Counted from the first letter of the stretch, positions 24,567 through 35,059 are shown. The stretch: DNA of 64,000 bases from Prevotella herbatica (GCF_017347605.1 NZ_AP024484.1:868001-932000); one strand, 5' to 3'. Notes: generated by a model not told the origin, from the sequence alone. A program made the numbers and translations.

Positions 24567-24932
24567 ATGGAATCAAGTTCAAGAGAAAAAGTCTTAAGAT
24601 TCTACGTTAGCAGTACTGATGTAGTGAAACATATTTCCGTTTACGAAGCAATTGCTGTTGCTGCCAAGGAACATGGATTGGCTGGAGCAACTGTGTATAA
24701 AGGTATTATGGGATTTGGAGCAAGCAGTAAACTCCACTCTGATAAATTCTGGGAACTCATAGACAAAGTGCCTGTAATCGTTGAAATCGTTGACACCGAA
24801 GAAAAGATAAACAGTTTTCTTGATGTAGTGCTACCTTGGATTAAACTACTACCAAAAGGTTGCATGGTTACATGTCAGGATACAGACGTTATCTTAATTA
24901 AAAACGGGCAATCCCCTTCATCTAAAGAATAG
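24567..24932 (+). CDS. DUF190 family protein
   Basis: A 121-residue cytosolic protein with the DUF190 signature KVLRFYVSSTDVVKHISVYE, AIAVAAKEHGLAGATVYKGI, MGFGASS and PVIVEIVDTEEKINSFLDVV. The family has a PII-like fold and is often next to crcB. A nucleotide-sensing or regulatory role toward the channel is inference. The two genes form a compact operon ended by a shared terminator. Confidence 0.9.
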   Translation: MESSSREKVLRFYVSSTDVVKHISVYEAIAVAAKEHGLAGATVYKGIMGFGASSKLHSDKFWELIDKVPVIVEIVDTEEKINSFLDVVLPWIKLLPKGCMVTCQDTDVILIKNGQSPSSKE

Positions 24933-24947
24933 AGGAAAGGGATTGCC
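24907..24947. terminator. bidirectional terminator between the DUF190 and GH97 genes
   Basis: GGCAATCCC (24907-24915) pairs perfectly with GGGATTGCC (24939-24947). On the plus strand it is followed by TTTAAATTATT. On the minus strand CGTTTTTAATTAAG follows. It serves two convergent genes whose stops are about 22 bases apart, and it overlaps the DUF190 stop. Confidence 0.65.
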
Positions 24948-24953
24948 TTTAAA

Positions 24954-26900
24954 TTATTCTGCGGTATTGATTACGACACCGCCATTTTTCGGGATGCTTA
25001 TCGATAGTTTTCTTTTACCATTGATAACTTTTACTGATCCATTCAAGGAAGCATCATCTGTATATATCATCAACTTCTTTGCACCAGCAAGCATTGACAA
25101 ATCTATAGTTTTCTTTAATGTTGTGGTTTCTGCATTAACTCCTGCTATATACCATTTATCACCATGTCGACGTGCTAAGATAATATATTTACCAGGATAT
25201 CCATCTATATACTTCACTTCGTCCCAAGTTGTAGGAACATTCTTCATGAAATCTATAGCCCATGAAGGAGCATCTTGAAGATTATTTGGTGCTAATGCAA
25301 AATGCTGTACTGCACTTTGAAACAAAACTGCTGTTGCCAAAGCATATACATCAGAAGTAACACGATGATTACCATGCTTGTTGTCAGCATTATAATACTT
25401 ATTAAGTGCACTACCTCCGAAATCCATACTACCTATCGTATTACGTACGAATGGATGAATACAAGCGTTTACAGCCTCATGATTGCAAAAATCCTGAGAG
25501 AAGTGAAGATTTTCACTTGCCAATACAGCCTCACTAGCTACATAGTTAGGATACATACGTTCCCAACCTCTAGGAATTGTACATCCGTGGAATATCACTT
25601 CAAGTCCATAGTCATTGGCATCAGACAGAATTCCTTCATATACTTGCATCATCATCTGCTTGTCACCACCGAAGAAATCAACCTTGATACCTTTTATACC
25701 AGTCTGTTGCATCCATTTCATCTCCTTTTTGCGCAAGATAGGATCATTCATTATCCCGCGGGGAGACTGAAAAGCATCATTCCAATAACCATTAGAATTA
25801 TACCACAGATATAGTGAAACGCCCTTTTTAGCACCATATTCAGCAAGTTCAGCAATCTTGTCACGACCAATCTGAGTATCCCATAATGCGTCAACAAGTA
25901 CAGACTGATAACCCATAGCAGCAGAAAAATCAATATACTTTTTCTGATCGTTATAGTTACAACTTGCGTCCATACCAATAATCCAACTCCATGAACCTTT
26001 ACCATAAGTATATTTCTTAGATGGTTCATATTTTCTTTCAACTACATCGAAAGGAACTGTTGTCTCAACAATATTTGCAAGAGTATTTCCTAAAGTAATT
26101 GTACGCCATGGAGTCTTTCCAGGCAAAGAGATACCGGGAGAAACAGTGCCATTACCATTACACTCCCCTGCCTGCGGGAATCCTATACAATATGTTCCAT
26201 CAGATTCTCCGAGAAGTCTTCCTGCGCAATAACCTCCGTCGACACCTGTTTCAGAAACAAGCATCCAACCGTCGTTCTGGTTTTTAAACAAGCAAGGGAA
26301 TGTGTAACCTTCTCCCCAACCGTTTTTACCCATAGCTTCATCAAGAGTATATGATGTCTCATAACTTGGAGATGTGCCAGCAAATCCGCCCATAGGTTTA
26401 GCTTGCGGGCAAAGGAAAGTTGTACTTCCTGTTGCAGGTTTAAACTGTGTCAACTCTTTTGTTATCGTACAGCTAAGATGTGCGCCAGCAGGATGAATTA
26501 CATATCTGAAAGCAACATCACGATTACTGACTCTAAAGATAACATCGAGTACATTTACAGTATCACGATAGTATTTATATACAGCCTCATTGGCTACATA
26601 ATGCACATTGCTCTGTTTGATATTAGGCAATGAATAATTTTCATCCAACTTTGATGTTTTAACATCCTTCAATCGTAGATTTTCAGAATAATCGGCATGA
26701 TTAGTTATGACACCCAAAAGAGAAGGTTGTATAAACACCTTATCGCCATATTTCACAGCATATTGCGGTTTCCCGTTATCATCAGTAACGGTAACACATA
26801 TTTTCCCGTCAGGACTTTTTATCACATTGTTTAGTTGCTGACAAAAAGCCGTAAGACATGATAGTATGATACTACCGAATAAGAATAATGTTCGTTTCAT
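24954..26900 (-). CDS. glycoside hydrolase family 97 protein
   Basis: A 648-residue exported enzyme (signal MKRTLFLFGSIILSCLTAFC). The N-terminal beta-sandwich (SPDGKICVTVTDDNGKPQYA), the TIM barrel and the C-terminal sandwich have GH97 order and length. The barrel motif GIKGIKVDFFGGDKQ places an Asp (about 408) where retaining GH97 members carry their nucleophile, in contrast to inverting SusB types. Glu is retained in YVASEAV (about 457). An alpha-galactosidase-like or related retaining activity is therefore more likely than SusB-type starch cleavage. It is the last gene of the glycosidase operon, 9 bases after the GH31 gene. Confidence 0.88.
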   Translation of the reverse strand: MKRTLFLFGSIILSCLTAFCQQLNNVIKSPDGKICVTVTDDNGKPQYAVKYGDKVFIQPSLLGVITNHADYSENLRLKDVKTSKLDENYSLPNIKQSNVHYVANEAVYKYYRDTVNVLDVIFRVSNRDVAFRYVIHPAGAHLSCTITKELTQFKPATGSTTFLCPQAKPMGGFAGTSPSYETSYTLDEAMGKNGWGEGYTFPCLFKNQNDGWMLVSETGVDGGYCAGRLLGESDGTYCIGFPQAGECNGNGTVSPGISLPGKTPWRTITLGNTLANIVETTVPFDVVERKYEPSKKYTYGKGSWSWIIGMDASCNYNDQKKYIDFSAAMGYQSVLVDALWDTQIGRDKIAELAEYGAKKGVSLYLWYNSNGYWNDAFQSPRGIMNDPILRKKEMKWMQQTGIKGIKVDFFGGDKQMMMQVYEGILSDANDYGLEVIFHGCTIPRGWERMYPNYVASEAVLASENLHFSQDFCNHEAVNACIHPFVRNTIGSMDFGGSALNKYYNADNKHGNHRVTSDVYALATAVLFQSAVQHFALAPNNLQDAPSWAIDFMKNVPTTWDEVKYIDGYPGKYIILARRHGDKWYIAGVNAETTTLKKTIDLSMLAGAKKLMIYTDDASLNGSVKVINGKRKLSISIPKNGGVVINTAE

Positions 26901-26909
26901 ATTAATTAT

Positions 26910-29507
26910 TTAAAATCTTAAAGTTATTCCCTTACCAGAATATATTACTGTTTTTGATACATTCTGTTTTTCGCCATTCGTATAAACAAGTTTCAACTTA
27001 CGCTTCTTACACATTCCTTTATAACAGCCCTTTCGCTGTCCTATCTCAAGAGTGCGAGAACTGTCTTTCCATGTTATTGGATATGTAGAATATGCGCCTT
27101 TCTCATAATTATAACTTGTTCCGTCATCTTCGTAAACAGTAAACGCTCCGTCGGCTCCTCCATAGACACGAATCTCCCATGGAGCATTGCGGTTTTCACA
27201 AGTGCTCTGAACAGACGGTCCTAACGGAATTATAGATCCAGCTTTTACATATACTGGTATACGTTCTTTTACGATAGGCATCTGGTAAGTTTCGCCGCCA
27301 ACATACATTTTATTAGTAACAAAATCATACCATTTTGTGTCTTTAGGAAGATAAACCGACATTTGGCTTATTCCCTGTTCGAATACAGGAGCTACAAGCA
27401 AAGACTTACCAAACATATACTCGTCTTTCTGTTTCAAGGCCAATTCATCATTAGCAAAATCCATTATAAATGGTCGCATGATAGATGTTCCGTTCATTGA
27501 TATGGCTGCCGCATTAGAATATATGTAAGGCATCAACCTATAACGCATATCAAGACACAGACGAGCATTATCAGACACTTTTTGACCATAATTCCAAAAT
27601 TCGGTATTGCTCATATAACCATGGACACGCATCAAAGGCAAGAATACAGATGTCTGCATCCATCTCATGAAACGTTCATGATAAAGGGAATCACTGTATT
27701 GATTACCAGGACGGAAAAAGCCTCCTGCATCATAAGTCCACCAAGGTATTCCAGCTGCCATAAGTCCAAGCCCTGCTGTTACCTGTCGTTTGAAAGTATC
27801 CCAGTCGTTACCAACATCACCCGACCAGTTGGCAATACTATAACGCTGTATTCCTGTGTAAGAACAACGAGTAAGTATCATTGTACGCTGCATTGGATTG
27901 TCTCTGCGGCAACCTTCATAAACGGTTTTGTTTACCAACAGCGGATATGTATTTCTGAATACTTCTCCAGGTGTTGTACCATTGTTAACAAGTCTACCTG
28001 ACAAGTCGTCATTTTCTGGTTCGGTTGCATCCTGCCACCATGCATCAATACCATAAGGTTTAAGCATACGCCTACTGAAATTACTCCAATAGAAATCAGC
28101 AGCCTTTGGATTAAAGAAGTCAACCCAGTTTGTATTCGGAATAAAATATCCCAAGCTATCCAATTCGTGTCCAAGTTCTGTTTTATGATCAGTATTAGAC
28201 CAAACAGAGACCATAAACTTTATATTCATTTTATGTAGACTGTCGGTCATGGCCTTTACATTAGGATATCTATCTTCATCAAACTTCATGGCATTCCAAC
28301 CATATTTTCCCCAATACTGCCAATCCTGAACCATCATATCAACAGGGAAAGATTCTTTACGGAATCGATTAGCCGTTTCGAGTATTTCATGTTGTGAATT
28401 AAAACGTTCACGACAATGAATATATCCCAATGCCCATAAAGGCATAATTGGTGCCTCACCTGTTACCTCGCGATAAGCTGCCATAGCCGCATCAGCATTA
28501 CCGGCAAAGACAGTATAGTCTATGCTTTGCGAAACAGGCGAACGAAATACAGTCTCGTCTTTCACCTTATGATAATAGAGAATTGGCGAATCGTTGTTGG
28601 TGAGTTGTGATTTGACATGATGAATGCCTGCTGAAAGATGTGCTATTACAGATGATGTAGGTGGAAGCCATAAATTTTCCATGTTTATCAATCTTTGTCC
28701 ATCAATTTCAAGGTTCAGTTTTCTAGCCATTTTCTGCCCTACATCAAGAAGAAAAGAATAATCTCCTTCTTGATCAATATTTACATCAGCCTCAAATACA
28801 TTACTTTCGCGACGTTCTTTCTTATTTCCAGCTGTTGTTGTGACATTAACTTCTGTGACATCGCCACCCTCTGCATTCTTCTTTAGAGTAACATTATTGT
28901 CAGAAGGATTGAAATCGACGAGACCATAATTATTCCACAACAATCCATATCCTTTATTTGATAAGATCATTGGTATGGAAATCTGCGTGTTGACCTGTGT
29001 AAGTCGTCTTGACAATCCACGAACATCAAGATAGCCATCCTGAAACTGTCCTAATCCGTATTGATGTTCATTTGACGGAGAAGCAAAATGCTGTTCGGCA
29101 ATATAAGTCTTCTCTTTGCCAACAAAAGAATGAGCAAGACTGCGTCCGTTTTCGGCAAGTATCTGTTTACCATTCTTGTTAAGATATACGACCAATCCAG
29201 TATTACGGTCTACCTCTACAGTGATATTCTTCAGACAAATTGATACTTTATCTTTACTATCCTTTATATTGAATGTAGGATTCTTCAAGTTTTCTACATA
29301 AACCAATTCAGGCATAACACGATATACCTGCTTACTGAATATCGTCCTTACGGCATTATCAGTAAGCGGTATTATTGTAAGAGTTCCGTCTATTGTAGTG
29401 ATATTAACCTGTTTCTTATTGACATTATATCGCAAAACCTTCTGCGACATTGCAGCAATAGAAACCTGCAAGAATATCATTACAATTAATAATAATCTCT
29501 TTTTCAT
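26910..29507 (-). CDS. glycoside hydrolase family 31 enzyme, probable alpha-xylosidase or alpha-glucosidase
   Basis: An 865-residue exported enzyme (signal to about residue 21). An N-terminal beta-sandwich is interrupted at about residues 225-315 by a PA14-like insert (FEADVNIDQEGDYSFLLDVG, SAGIHHVKSQLTNNDSP). The (beta/alpha)8 barrel has the nucleophile in IDAWWQDATEPE (Asp about 493) and the acid/base in NWSGDVGNDWDTF (Asp about 564). A C-terminal domain contains VYEDDGTSYNYEKGAYSTYP. The PA14 insertion is known from Bacteroides xyloglucan alpha-xylosidases, so alpha-xylosidase is the favoured guess. Confidence 0.9.
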   Translation of the reverse strand: MKKRLLLIVMIFLQVSIAAMSQKVLRYNVNKKQVNITTIDGTLTIIPLTDNAVRTIFSKQVYRVMPELVYVENLKNPTFNIKDSKDKVSICLKNITVEVDRNTGLVVYLNKNGKQILAENGRSLAHSFVGKEKTYIAEQHFASPSNEHQYGLGQFQDGYLDVRGLSRRLTQVNTQISIPMILSNKGYGLLWNNYGLVDFNPSDNNVTLKKNAEGGDVTEVNVTTTAGNKKERRESNVFEADVNIDQEGDYSFLLDVGQKMARKLNLEIDGQRLINMENLWLPPTSSVIAHLSAGIHHVKSQLTNNDSPILYYHKVKDETVFRSPVSQSIDYTVFAGNADAAMAAYREVTGEAPIMPLWALGYIHCRERFNSQHEILETANRFRKESFPVDMMVQDWQYWGKYGWNAMKFDEDRYPNVKAMTDSLHKMNIKFMVSVWSNTDHKTELGHELDSLGYFIPNTNWVDFFNPKAADFYWSNFSRRMLKPYGIDAWWQDATEPENDDLSGRLVNNGTTPGEVFRNTYPLLVNKTVYEGCRRDNPMQRTMILTRCSYTGIQRYSIANWSGDVGNDWDTFKRQVTAGLGLMAAGIPWWTYDAGGFFRPGNQYSDSLYHERFMRWMQTSVFLPLMRVHGYMSNTEFWNYGQKVSDNARLCLDMRYRLMPYIYSNAAAISMNGTSIMRPFIMDFANDELALKQKDEYMFGKSLLVAPVFEQGISQMSVYLPKDTKWYDFVTNKMYVGGETYQMPIVKERIPVYVKAGSIIPLGPSVQSTCENRNAPWEIRVYGGADGAFTVYEDDGTSYNYEKGAYSTYPITWKDSSRTLEIGQRKGCYKGMCKKRKLKLVYTNGEKQNVSKTVIYSGKGITLRF

Positions 29508-29547
29508 CTAACATTAATGTTTATGATTATATCACGTGAGTGAAATA

Positions 29548-30858
29548 TCAACGTTTCTTCATCTGCCAATAATCCAACTTAAACAGTTGTTTGTCGGCAT
29601 CGCCTTTGAATACTAGATATAAATCATGAACACCACTGATATTTGTCATACCTGCGATATAATTACTCCATTTATTCTCTTCACCTGCTATTTTGCAAGT
29701 GCCCAAAGATTTGCCATTTATATTGTCAATTCGAATTTCGACCGTACCTCCATTCAAAGGTGCTGCATTTATACTTATGCTTTTTGCTCCTTTACCGAAG
29801 TTAACACCCTTCAACATGATATAATCACCATTGTGGATATCATTTACGGCAACACAATTATTAATCTTCTCTGTCTTCACGCCTTTGCTCCAAGCCATAG
29901 TCTCAGCCTCAACACGCTTATAAGGATTAAGATGTCCTATCTGTGCTACGCCTTCCTTTGTCCAATATGGAACTTCCTCTATTGTTCCATCCTTACGATA
30001 ATGCATCTCAGCTACAGAAACAGAACGACGCTCATGATGTTCCATTATTCCATGAGCATGCATAAGGTCGTAGTTAAGTCCAAAGACATAAGACTTTCCT
30101 TTATAATCCATGATTCCTGGATGATTTCCCCTACTCTTGTCAGTTGGAGACATGATATAGTTTTTGAATGTCCACGGACCTGTAGGAGAGTCACTCATTG
30201 CATATCCTATACCTTCAGGACAACAAGTAGAAGCATAAGCAAGATAATATTTACCTGCACGCTTATAGAACCAAGGTCCCTCCTGATAATGCGCAGGACG
30301 AGCTACTTTATGAATTTCTCCAGAATATGAAATCATATCCTTATTAAGTTTTACATAATATGGGTCTGGATTGCCCCAATACATATAAGCCTGACCATCA
30401 TCATCAATGAACACAGTAGGATCTATATCATTCCAATTTTCTTTCTGCCAAACAAGCGGTTTGTTTATCGGGTCAACAAATGGTCCATAAGGACTATCAG
30501 AGACCAAAACACCTATGCCATTGCCATGAATAGGACAATACATATAAAACTTACCATTACGGGCGACAACTTGTTCTGCCCATGCGCCATTATCCATTTT
30601 AGTCCATGCAAAACTTTTAAGTGAAGCAACTACTCCATGATCGGTCCAGTTCACCATATCAGTAGAGGTATACAGCAACCAATCCTTCATCATGAATCCG
30701 TCAGCATTGTCCTCATCATGAGTAGTATATAGATAAACAGTGTCTTTATATACCATAGGGGCTGGATCAGCAGTATATTTTGTTGTTAAAATCGGATGTT
30801 GTGAGAAACAAGCCAAAGAGGATGTTGCCAACAACATAAAAGATAATATTCGTTTCAT
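29548..30858 (-). CDS. glycoside hydrolase family 43 with C-terminal CBM6-like domain (a)
   Basis: A 436-residue exported five-bladed-propeller glycosidase (signal to about residue 19). The expected acidic triad is visible: base Asp in YTADPAP (31), the pKa modulator in NDIDPTVFIDDDG and the acid Glu in HYQEGPWFYK. Residues about 310-436 form a CBM6-like module (RVEAETMAWSKGVKTEKINN, SGVHDLYLVFKGD, FKLDYWQMKK). Arabinofuranosidase or xylosidase activity on arabinoxylan is usual for this arrangement. It is paralogous to the next gene upstream. Confidence 0.88.
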   Translation of the reverse strand: MKRILSFMLLATSSLACFSQHPILTTKYTADPAPMVYKDTVYLYTTHDEDNADGFMMKDWLLYTSTDMVNWTDHGVVASLKSFAWTKMDNGAWAEQVVARNGKFYMYCPIHGNGIGVLVSDSPYGPFVDPINKPLVWQKENWNDIDPTVFIDDDGQAYMYWGNPDPYYVKLNKDMISYSGEIHKVARPAHYQEGPWFYKRAGKYYLAYASTCCPEGIGYAMSDSPTGPWTFKNYIMSPTDKSRGNHPGIMDYKGKSYVFGLNYDLMHAHGIMEHHERRSVSVAEMHYRKDGTIEEVPYWTKEGVAQIGHLNPYKRVEAETMAWSKGVKTEKINNCVAVNDIHNGDYIMLKGVNFGKGAKSISINAAPLNGGTVEIRIDNINGKSLGTCKIAGEENKWSNYIAGMTNISGVHDLYLVFKGDADKQLFKLDYWQMKKR

Positions 30859-30897
30859 AATATTTAAGTATTAATTATTTATATGCAAAGTAACAGG

Positions 30898-32265
30898 TTA
30901 TTTAAACTGCCACCAATCGAAATTGAACAATTTAGCACCCTGATTACCTTTAAAGAGAAAGTATAAATTGTGGATACCAGTTATCTCTTCATTTAGATTT
31001 GCGTCAACAGTTTGCCATTTCTCCCAACCTCCGGTATAAGGAGCTGTCAATGTACAGAGTAATTTTCCATCTGGCTTGTCGACATGAACTTCCATTTTTC
31101 CTCCTTGCAGAGCACTAGCTACACTTGCAGTGAATGTTTTTGGAGAAGTAGTTCCGAAATCCAACACACGTACAACAATAGAATCGCCATTGTGGATATC
31201 ACTTACATAAACACCAGTTTCCTCATTCTGTTCAACTCTAACACCTTTAGAGAAAGCCATTGTCTCAGCTTCAACTCTATTCTTTGGGTTCATAGTTCCG
31301 ATAGGTTCTACACCGGCACTTGTAGGTTGAATAATTGGGAACGAACCATCCTTATTATATTTAAATTCTTCAACTGCAACACTACGACCGAAACCTCCAC
31401 CCTTAGGAAGTTTACCTGTATGGTAGAAGAAATAAGAATGTCCCTTGAAATCAGCAACGCCACAATGATTTGTGAAACTGCCTGTATTTGACAAAGGCAT
31501 TACCTCACCCATATACTTCCATGGTCCAAATGGCTTCTTTGCCATAGAGTAAGCAATATGTTCTGGCACACCACCAGCGGCATACAACAAATAGTAATTT
31601 TTATTGCGCTTCATTAGCCAAGGTCCTTCAACATACGAATCCTTATATTTGACACCTTTCTGCCTTTCACTGAAAGTTGGACCACCAAAGCCTTCTGCTG
31701 TCATAGGAATCTTTTCAACTTGTCCATCAATGCTCACCATATCCTTATTCAACTTACAGAAGTAAATTCGTGGATTTCCCCAACATAGATAAGCCTGACC
31801 GTCATCATCTAACATGACAGTTGGATCAATATAATCCCAATTACCGTCTGCAAGAGGTTTACCAATAGCATCCTTAAAAGGTCCTGTAGGACTATCACCG
31901 ACTGCTACACCAATAGCCATTGCACCGCTCAATTTAGAATGAGCGCATACATACCAGTAGTATTTACCATTGCGTTTTATTGTCTGTGCCGCCCAAGCTC
32001 TTCCATCAGCCCATGAGAATGACGCCAAAGATAATGGAGAACCATGATCAGTCCAGTTTACCATATCGGCACTAGAATAAACACGCCAATCGTTCATCCA
32101 GAAGAAGTTAGCATTGTCTTCATCATGACCTGTATATACATACATTCTATCGCCATCTGCCATTGGTGCAGGGTCTGTTGTATAATTTGTTTGCACAATA
32201 GGATTCTGAGCAAAGCTGACAGCTGCAGCTGTAGTCATGAAAATTGATAAAAGTATTCTTTTCAT
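30898..32265 (-). CDS. glycoside hydrolase family 43 with C-terminal CBM6-like domain (b)
   Basis: A 455-residue exported enzyme (signal to about residue 20), first gene of the glycosidase operon. The triad is Asp 31 in YTTDPAP, Asp in WDYIDPTVMLDDDG and Glu in SYVEGPWLMK. The C-terminal CBM6-like module (NRVEAETMAFSKGVRVEQNE, TGIHNLYFLFKGNQGAKLFN) ends in FDWWQFK. Close in sequence to the following GH43, it probably arose by duplication and may cover a different linkage. The four enzymes are spaced by 9-40 bases. Confidence 0.88.
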   Translation of the reverse strand: MKRILLSIFMTTAAAVSFAQNPIVQTNYTTDPAPMADGDRMYVYTGHDEDNANFFWMNDWRVYSSADMVNWTDHGSPLSLASFSWADGRAWAAQTIKRNGKYYWYVCAHSKLSGAMAIGVAVGDSPTGPFKDAIGKPLADGNWDYIDPTVMLDDDGQAYLCWGNPRIYFCKLNKDMVSIDGQVEKIPMTAEGFGGPTFSERQKGVKYKDSYVEGPWLMKRNKNYYLLYAAGGVPEHIAYSMAKKPFGPWKYMGEVMPLSNTGSFTNHCGVADFKGHSYFFYHTGKLPKGGGFGRSVAVEEFKYNKDGSFPIIQPTSAGVEPIGTMNPKNRVEAETMAFSKGVRVEQNEETGVYVSDIHNGDSIVVRVLDFGTTSPKTFTASVASALQGGKMEVHVDKPDGKLLCTLTAPYTGGWEKWQTVDANLNEEITGIHNLYFLFKGNQGAKLFNFDWWQFK

Positions 32266-32554
32266 TTATAAGTATAGTATTAATAAAACTAAGTGCAAAA
32301 TAACATAAAATATTTTAGAAACAACAATCACTATGTGTCTAAAACTTTGCACCCTGTATCATTTATTGTCCCAATAGGGTAAATTCGGGAATTTTAGGGC
32401 TAATTTTACATACATATTCATAAACTGTAGTAACTGAGTATATATCATTTCAAACTATTGATAAGCAGAAGAGTCTTGAAAAATAGTTTCAAGAAAAAAC
32501 AATTATCAAGATTTTATTGTACCTTTGAAAAATAAATAAGCGCAAAAAAGATAC

Positions 32555-33571
32555 ATGACTAATAATAATTTCACATGGATATTGCTCAAATGGTTTGAGG
32601 AAAACGGACGCGACTTACCTTGGCGTGAAACGAAAGATCCGTATGCAATATGGTTGAGCGAGGTGATTTTGCAACAGACCCGCATTCAACAGGGTTATGC
32701 TTATTGGGAAAGATTTATGCAACGATTTCCGACAGTGAAAGACCTTGCTGATGCTACAGAAGACGAAGTGTTGCGCAATTGGCAGGGATTGGGCTACTAT
32801 AGCAGGGCACGAAATCTACACACTGCCGCCCAGCAGATTGTATCATTAGGTCATTTTCCAAACACTTTTGAGGACATCAAAAAACTAAAGGGAGTAGGCG
32901 ACTATACAGCTGCTGCCGTTGGTTCCATCGCTTTCAACCGTCCCGTTGCCGTGGTGGACGGAAATGTCTACCGTGTACTGTCACGTTATTATGGAATTGA
33001 AACACCTATCAATTCGACAGAAGGGAAGAAAGAGTTTGCTGCGTTGGCACAATCACTATTGCCAATAGACCAACCTTCATCTTTCAATCAGGCAATGATG
33101 GATTTCGGCGCAATTCAATGCACTCCTACATCACCACACTGTTTGGACTGTCCTTTGACAGAAAGGTGTGAGGCATTCCGCTCTGATAGGATTGGATTAT
33201 TGCCTATAAAGATTAAGACTATTAAAATTAAGACAAGACATTTCACGTATGTCTATCTGCGCTATCAGAATCAGACTGCAATCCATCGACGTCCCGCAGG
33301 CGACATTTGGCAGGGATTATGGGAACCGCTTCTGATAGAGGACGGAGATATACCTGACTTCAAAGGAAAACTTACATTATTAAAGAAAGAAGTGAAACAT
33401 GTGCTCACACATCAGATTATCTATGCAGACTTTTATCTTCTAGAAACACAGAGTAAACCAGAATTACCGAAAGACTTTATTTGGATTAACGAATCCGAAC
33501 TAGACAATTATGCAATACCACGTCTGATTGAATTACTGACAGAAAATTTAAATCTCCTCAAAAATAAGTAG
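32555..33571 (+). CDS. mutY: A/G-specific adenine glycosylase MutY
   Basis: A 338-residue base-excision repair enzyme that removes adenine opposite 8-oxoguanine. It shows PWRETKDPYAIWLSEVILQQ (catalytic Glu), the helix-hairpin-helix LKGVGDYTAAAVGSIAFNRP, VAVVDGNVYRVLSR with the catalytic Asp, and the iron-sulphur loop CTPTSPHCLDCPLTERC. The C-terminal Nudix-like domain (RRPAGDIWQGLWEPLLIEDG) reads the 8-oxoguanine side. It is a housekeeping gene lying between two blocks of polysaccharide genes. A -7 element TACCTTTG is at 32520-32527. Confidence 0.95.
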   Translation: MTNNNFTWILLKWFEENGRDLPWRETKDPYAIWLSEVILQQTRIQQGYAYWERFMQRFPTVKDLADATEDEVLRNWQGLGYYSRARNLHTAAQQIVSLGHFPNTFEDIKKLKGVGDYTAAAVGSIAFNRPVAVVDGNVYRVLSRYYGIETPINSTEGKKEFAALAQSLLPIDQPSSFNQAMMDFGAIQCTPTSPHCLDCPLTERCEAFRSDRIGLLPIKIKTIKIKTRHFTYVYLRYQNQTAIHRRPAGDIWQGLWEPLLIEDGDIPDFKGKLTLLKKEVKHVLTHQIIYADFYLLETQSKPELPKDFIWINESELDNYAIPRLIELLTENLNLLKNK

Positions 33572-33820
33572 TGCATAATCACAATAAATTCTCCACGATA
33601 TTCCTAAACAATAAGCAATATTCTACAGAATAGTTCGTGAGGAAAAATAAATCTGCCATATATCCATAACAATAAAGCAAAGTTATGATGCAAGATTGTT
33701 ACGACGATGAAAAGAAGGTTTTAATAAAGCTACTTTATAAAGTTCCCCCAAATGCTGAGAAATGACAAAATAATCGTATCTTTGCATCAAGATAAAAACG
33801 AATTGTAATTTAACAACAAG

Positions 33821-34489
33821 ATGATGAGATCAAAAGACTTAAAACCGTCTGAATCGGCAAAGATATTAGTGATAGGCGAAGATTCTAATTTACAATGGTC
33901 CGACACAGCGACCGAAGTAGCCATGTTTGCCGACTATTATTTTCGCAGTTTTCCGGAAGATGACGGAGAACGTAGTCGTAATGTGGAAGCACGCAATTTA
34001 TTCAGTCATATAGCTTTCGTCACTCTCAATCGTGTCAAGCCCCAAGAGATGTACATTACTAATTTGTGTAATGACCAGTTAACTCCTGCTCCGAAGGGGA
34101 AAAGAGTTCTTATCACCGAAGAGTATGCTATTAAGGGACTGTCTCATATCGAATGGCTGTTAGAACAATATCCAACAATCGAATATGTGCTGACCATGTC
34201 TCTGCAAACCAATTATTGGTTACAGAAATTGGGATTCTATGGCGACGACAAGAGATTCATTGAAGAGGCTCAACCCCGTCGTAAAGGTTTCGAGGATATG
34301 TCTGCCCCTTTCTATCAACCGGTGAATGGAAAGGCTTTCGAATCCATCTGCGGCAATATCTATGACGCCAAAAATCATCCTGTCAAAGTGATACCCATCC
34401 TTGCAGCCAAAGATTATCCACTGAAAGGAAGAAACGAAGAGCTTTACACAGAGGCTTACGAAAAAATAAGAAACTCTTTTCGTAAATAA
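33821..34489 (+). CDS. conserved hypothetical protein, possibly uracil-DNA-glycosylase-like
   Basis: A 222-residue soluble protein. Features recalling the uracil-DNA glycosylase superfamily are a first strand-loop KILVIGEDSNLQWSDT, a later YITNLCNDQLTPAPKGKR and a strand YVLTMSLQTNYWLQKLG before a helical end. The catalytic motifs are not clear enough to assign activity. A -7 element TATCTTTG (33777-33784) lies 36 bases upstream. Element copy 2 begins about 40 bases after its stop. Confidence 0.6.
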   Translation: MMRSKDLKPSESAKILVIGEDSNLQWSDTATEVAMFADYYFRSFPEDDGERSRNVEARNLFSHIAFVTLNRVKPQEMYITNLCNDQLTPAPKGKRVLITEEYAIKGLSHIEWLLEQYPTIEYVLTMSLQTNYWLQKLGFYGDDKRFIEEAQPRRKGFEDMSAPFYQPVNGKAFESICGNIYDAKNHPVKVIPILAAKDYPLKGRNEELYTEAYEKIRNSFRK

Positions 34490-34917
34490 TACATTCAAAC
34501 AGCATTATGGAATAACATTGAATTTCTTCGATAGCCAGAAAAAGTTTTTTTAATGCCACTAATATCATAATGTCACAAGCCCTTTGTTTATAGGGATTTG
34601 ACAAGTGATATTAAGTGGCATTAAAATTGAAATCTTACCAAATTTTAGCAAATTTCTAACAAATATGCAATGTTCATATTGTTCATTCTCATTCCATGCT
34701 TCCGATACTTGAAACATGAGTCAATTGAGTCTTGAAAATACATGCTACATATACACTATTTCCTTCTGCATATCCCCCCAAAAAATTGCTTAATCATGAT
34801 TTTTTATTACGTTTCCATAAGAATTTGATACTCGAAAAAATAAAAATACTAAAAAGGTTCAAAACGAACAAAAACCTCCACTTCACGTGTAAACATCTAT
34901 CCTGCAGTTCGTTAACC

Positions 34918-34937
34918 AGTGGAGGTATACCTCCACT
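34918..34937. repeat. perfect 20-bp palindrome with flanking CCACTATCAT repeats
   Basis: AGTGGAGGTATACCTCCACT is perfectly self-complementary. CCTCCACT also occurs at 34875-34882, and CCACTATCAT is repeated directly after the palindrome, ending in CCACC. It lies inside element copy 2. Confidence 0.8.
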
Positions 34938-35059
34938 ATCATCCACTATCATCCACCTTTTTTGACAGAAAAGCCTATGTTTGCGTAAGGACTACACCAT
35001 ATATGTTTAATTACCCGAAATATAATAAAATAAAAATTATTTACTTATAAGTATTATCA

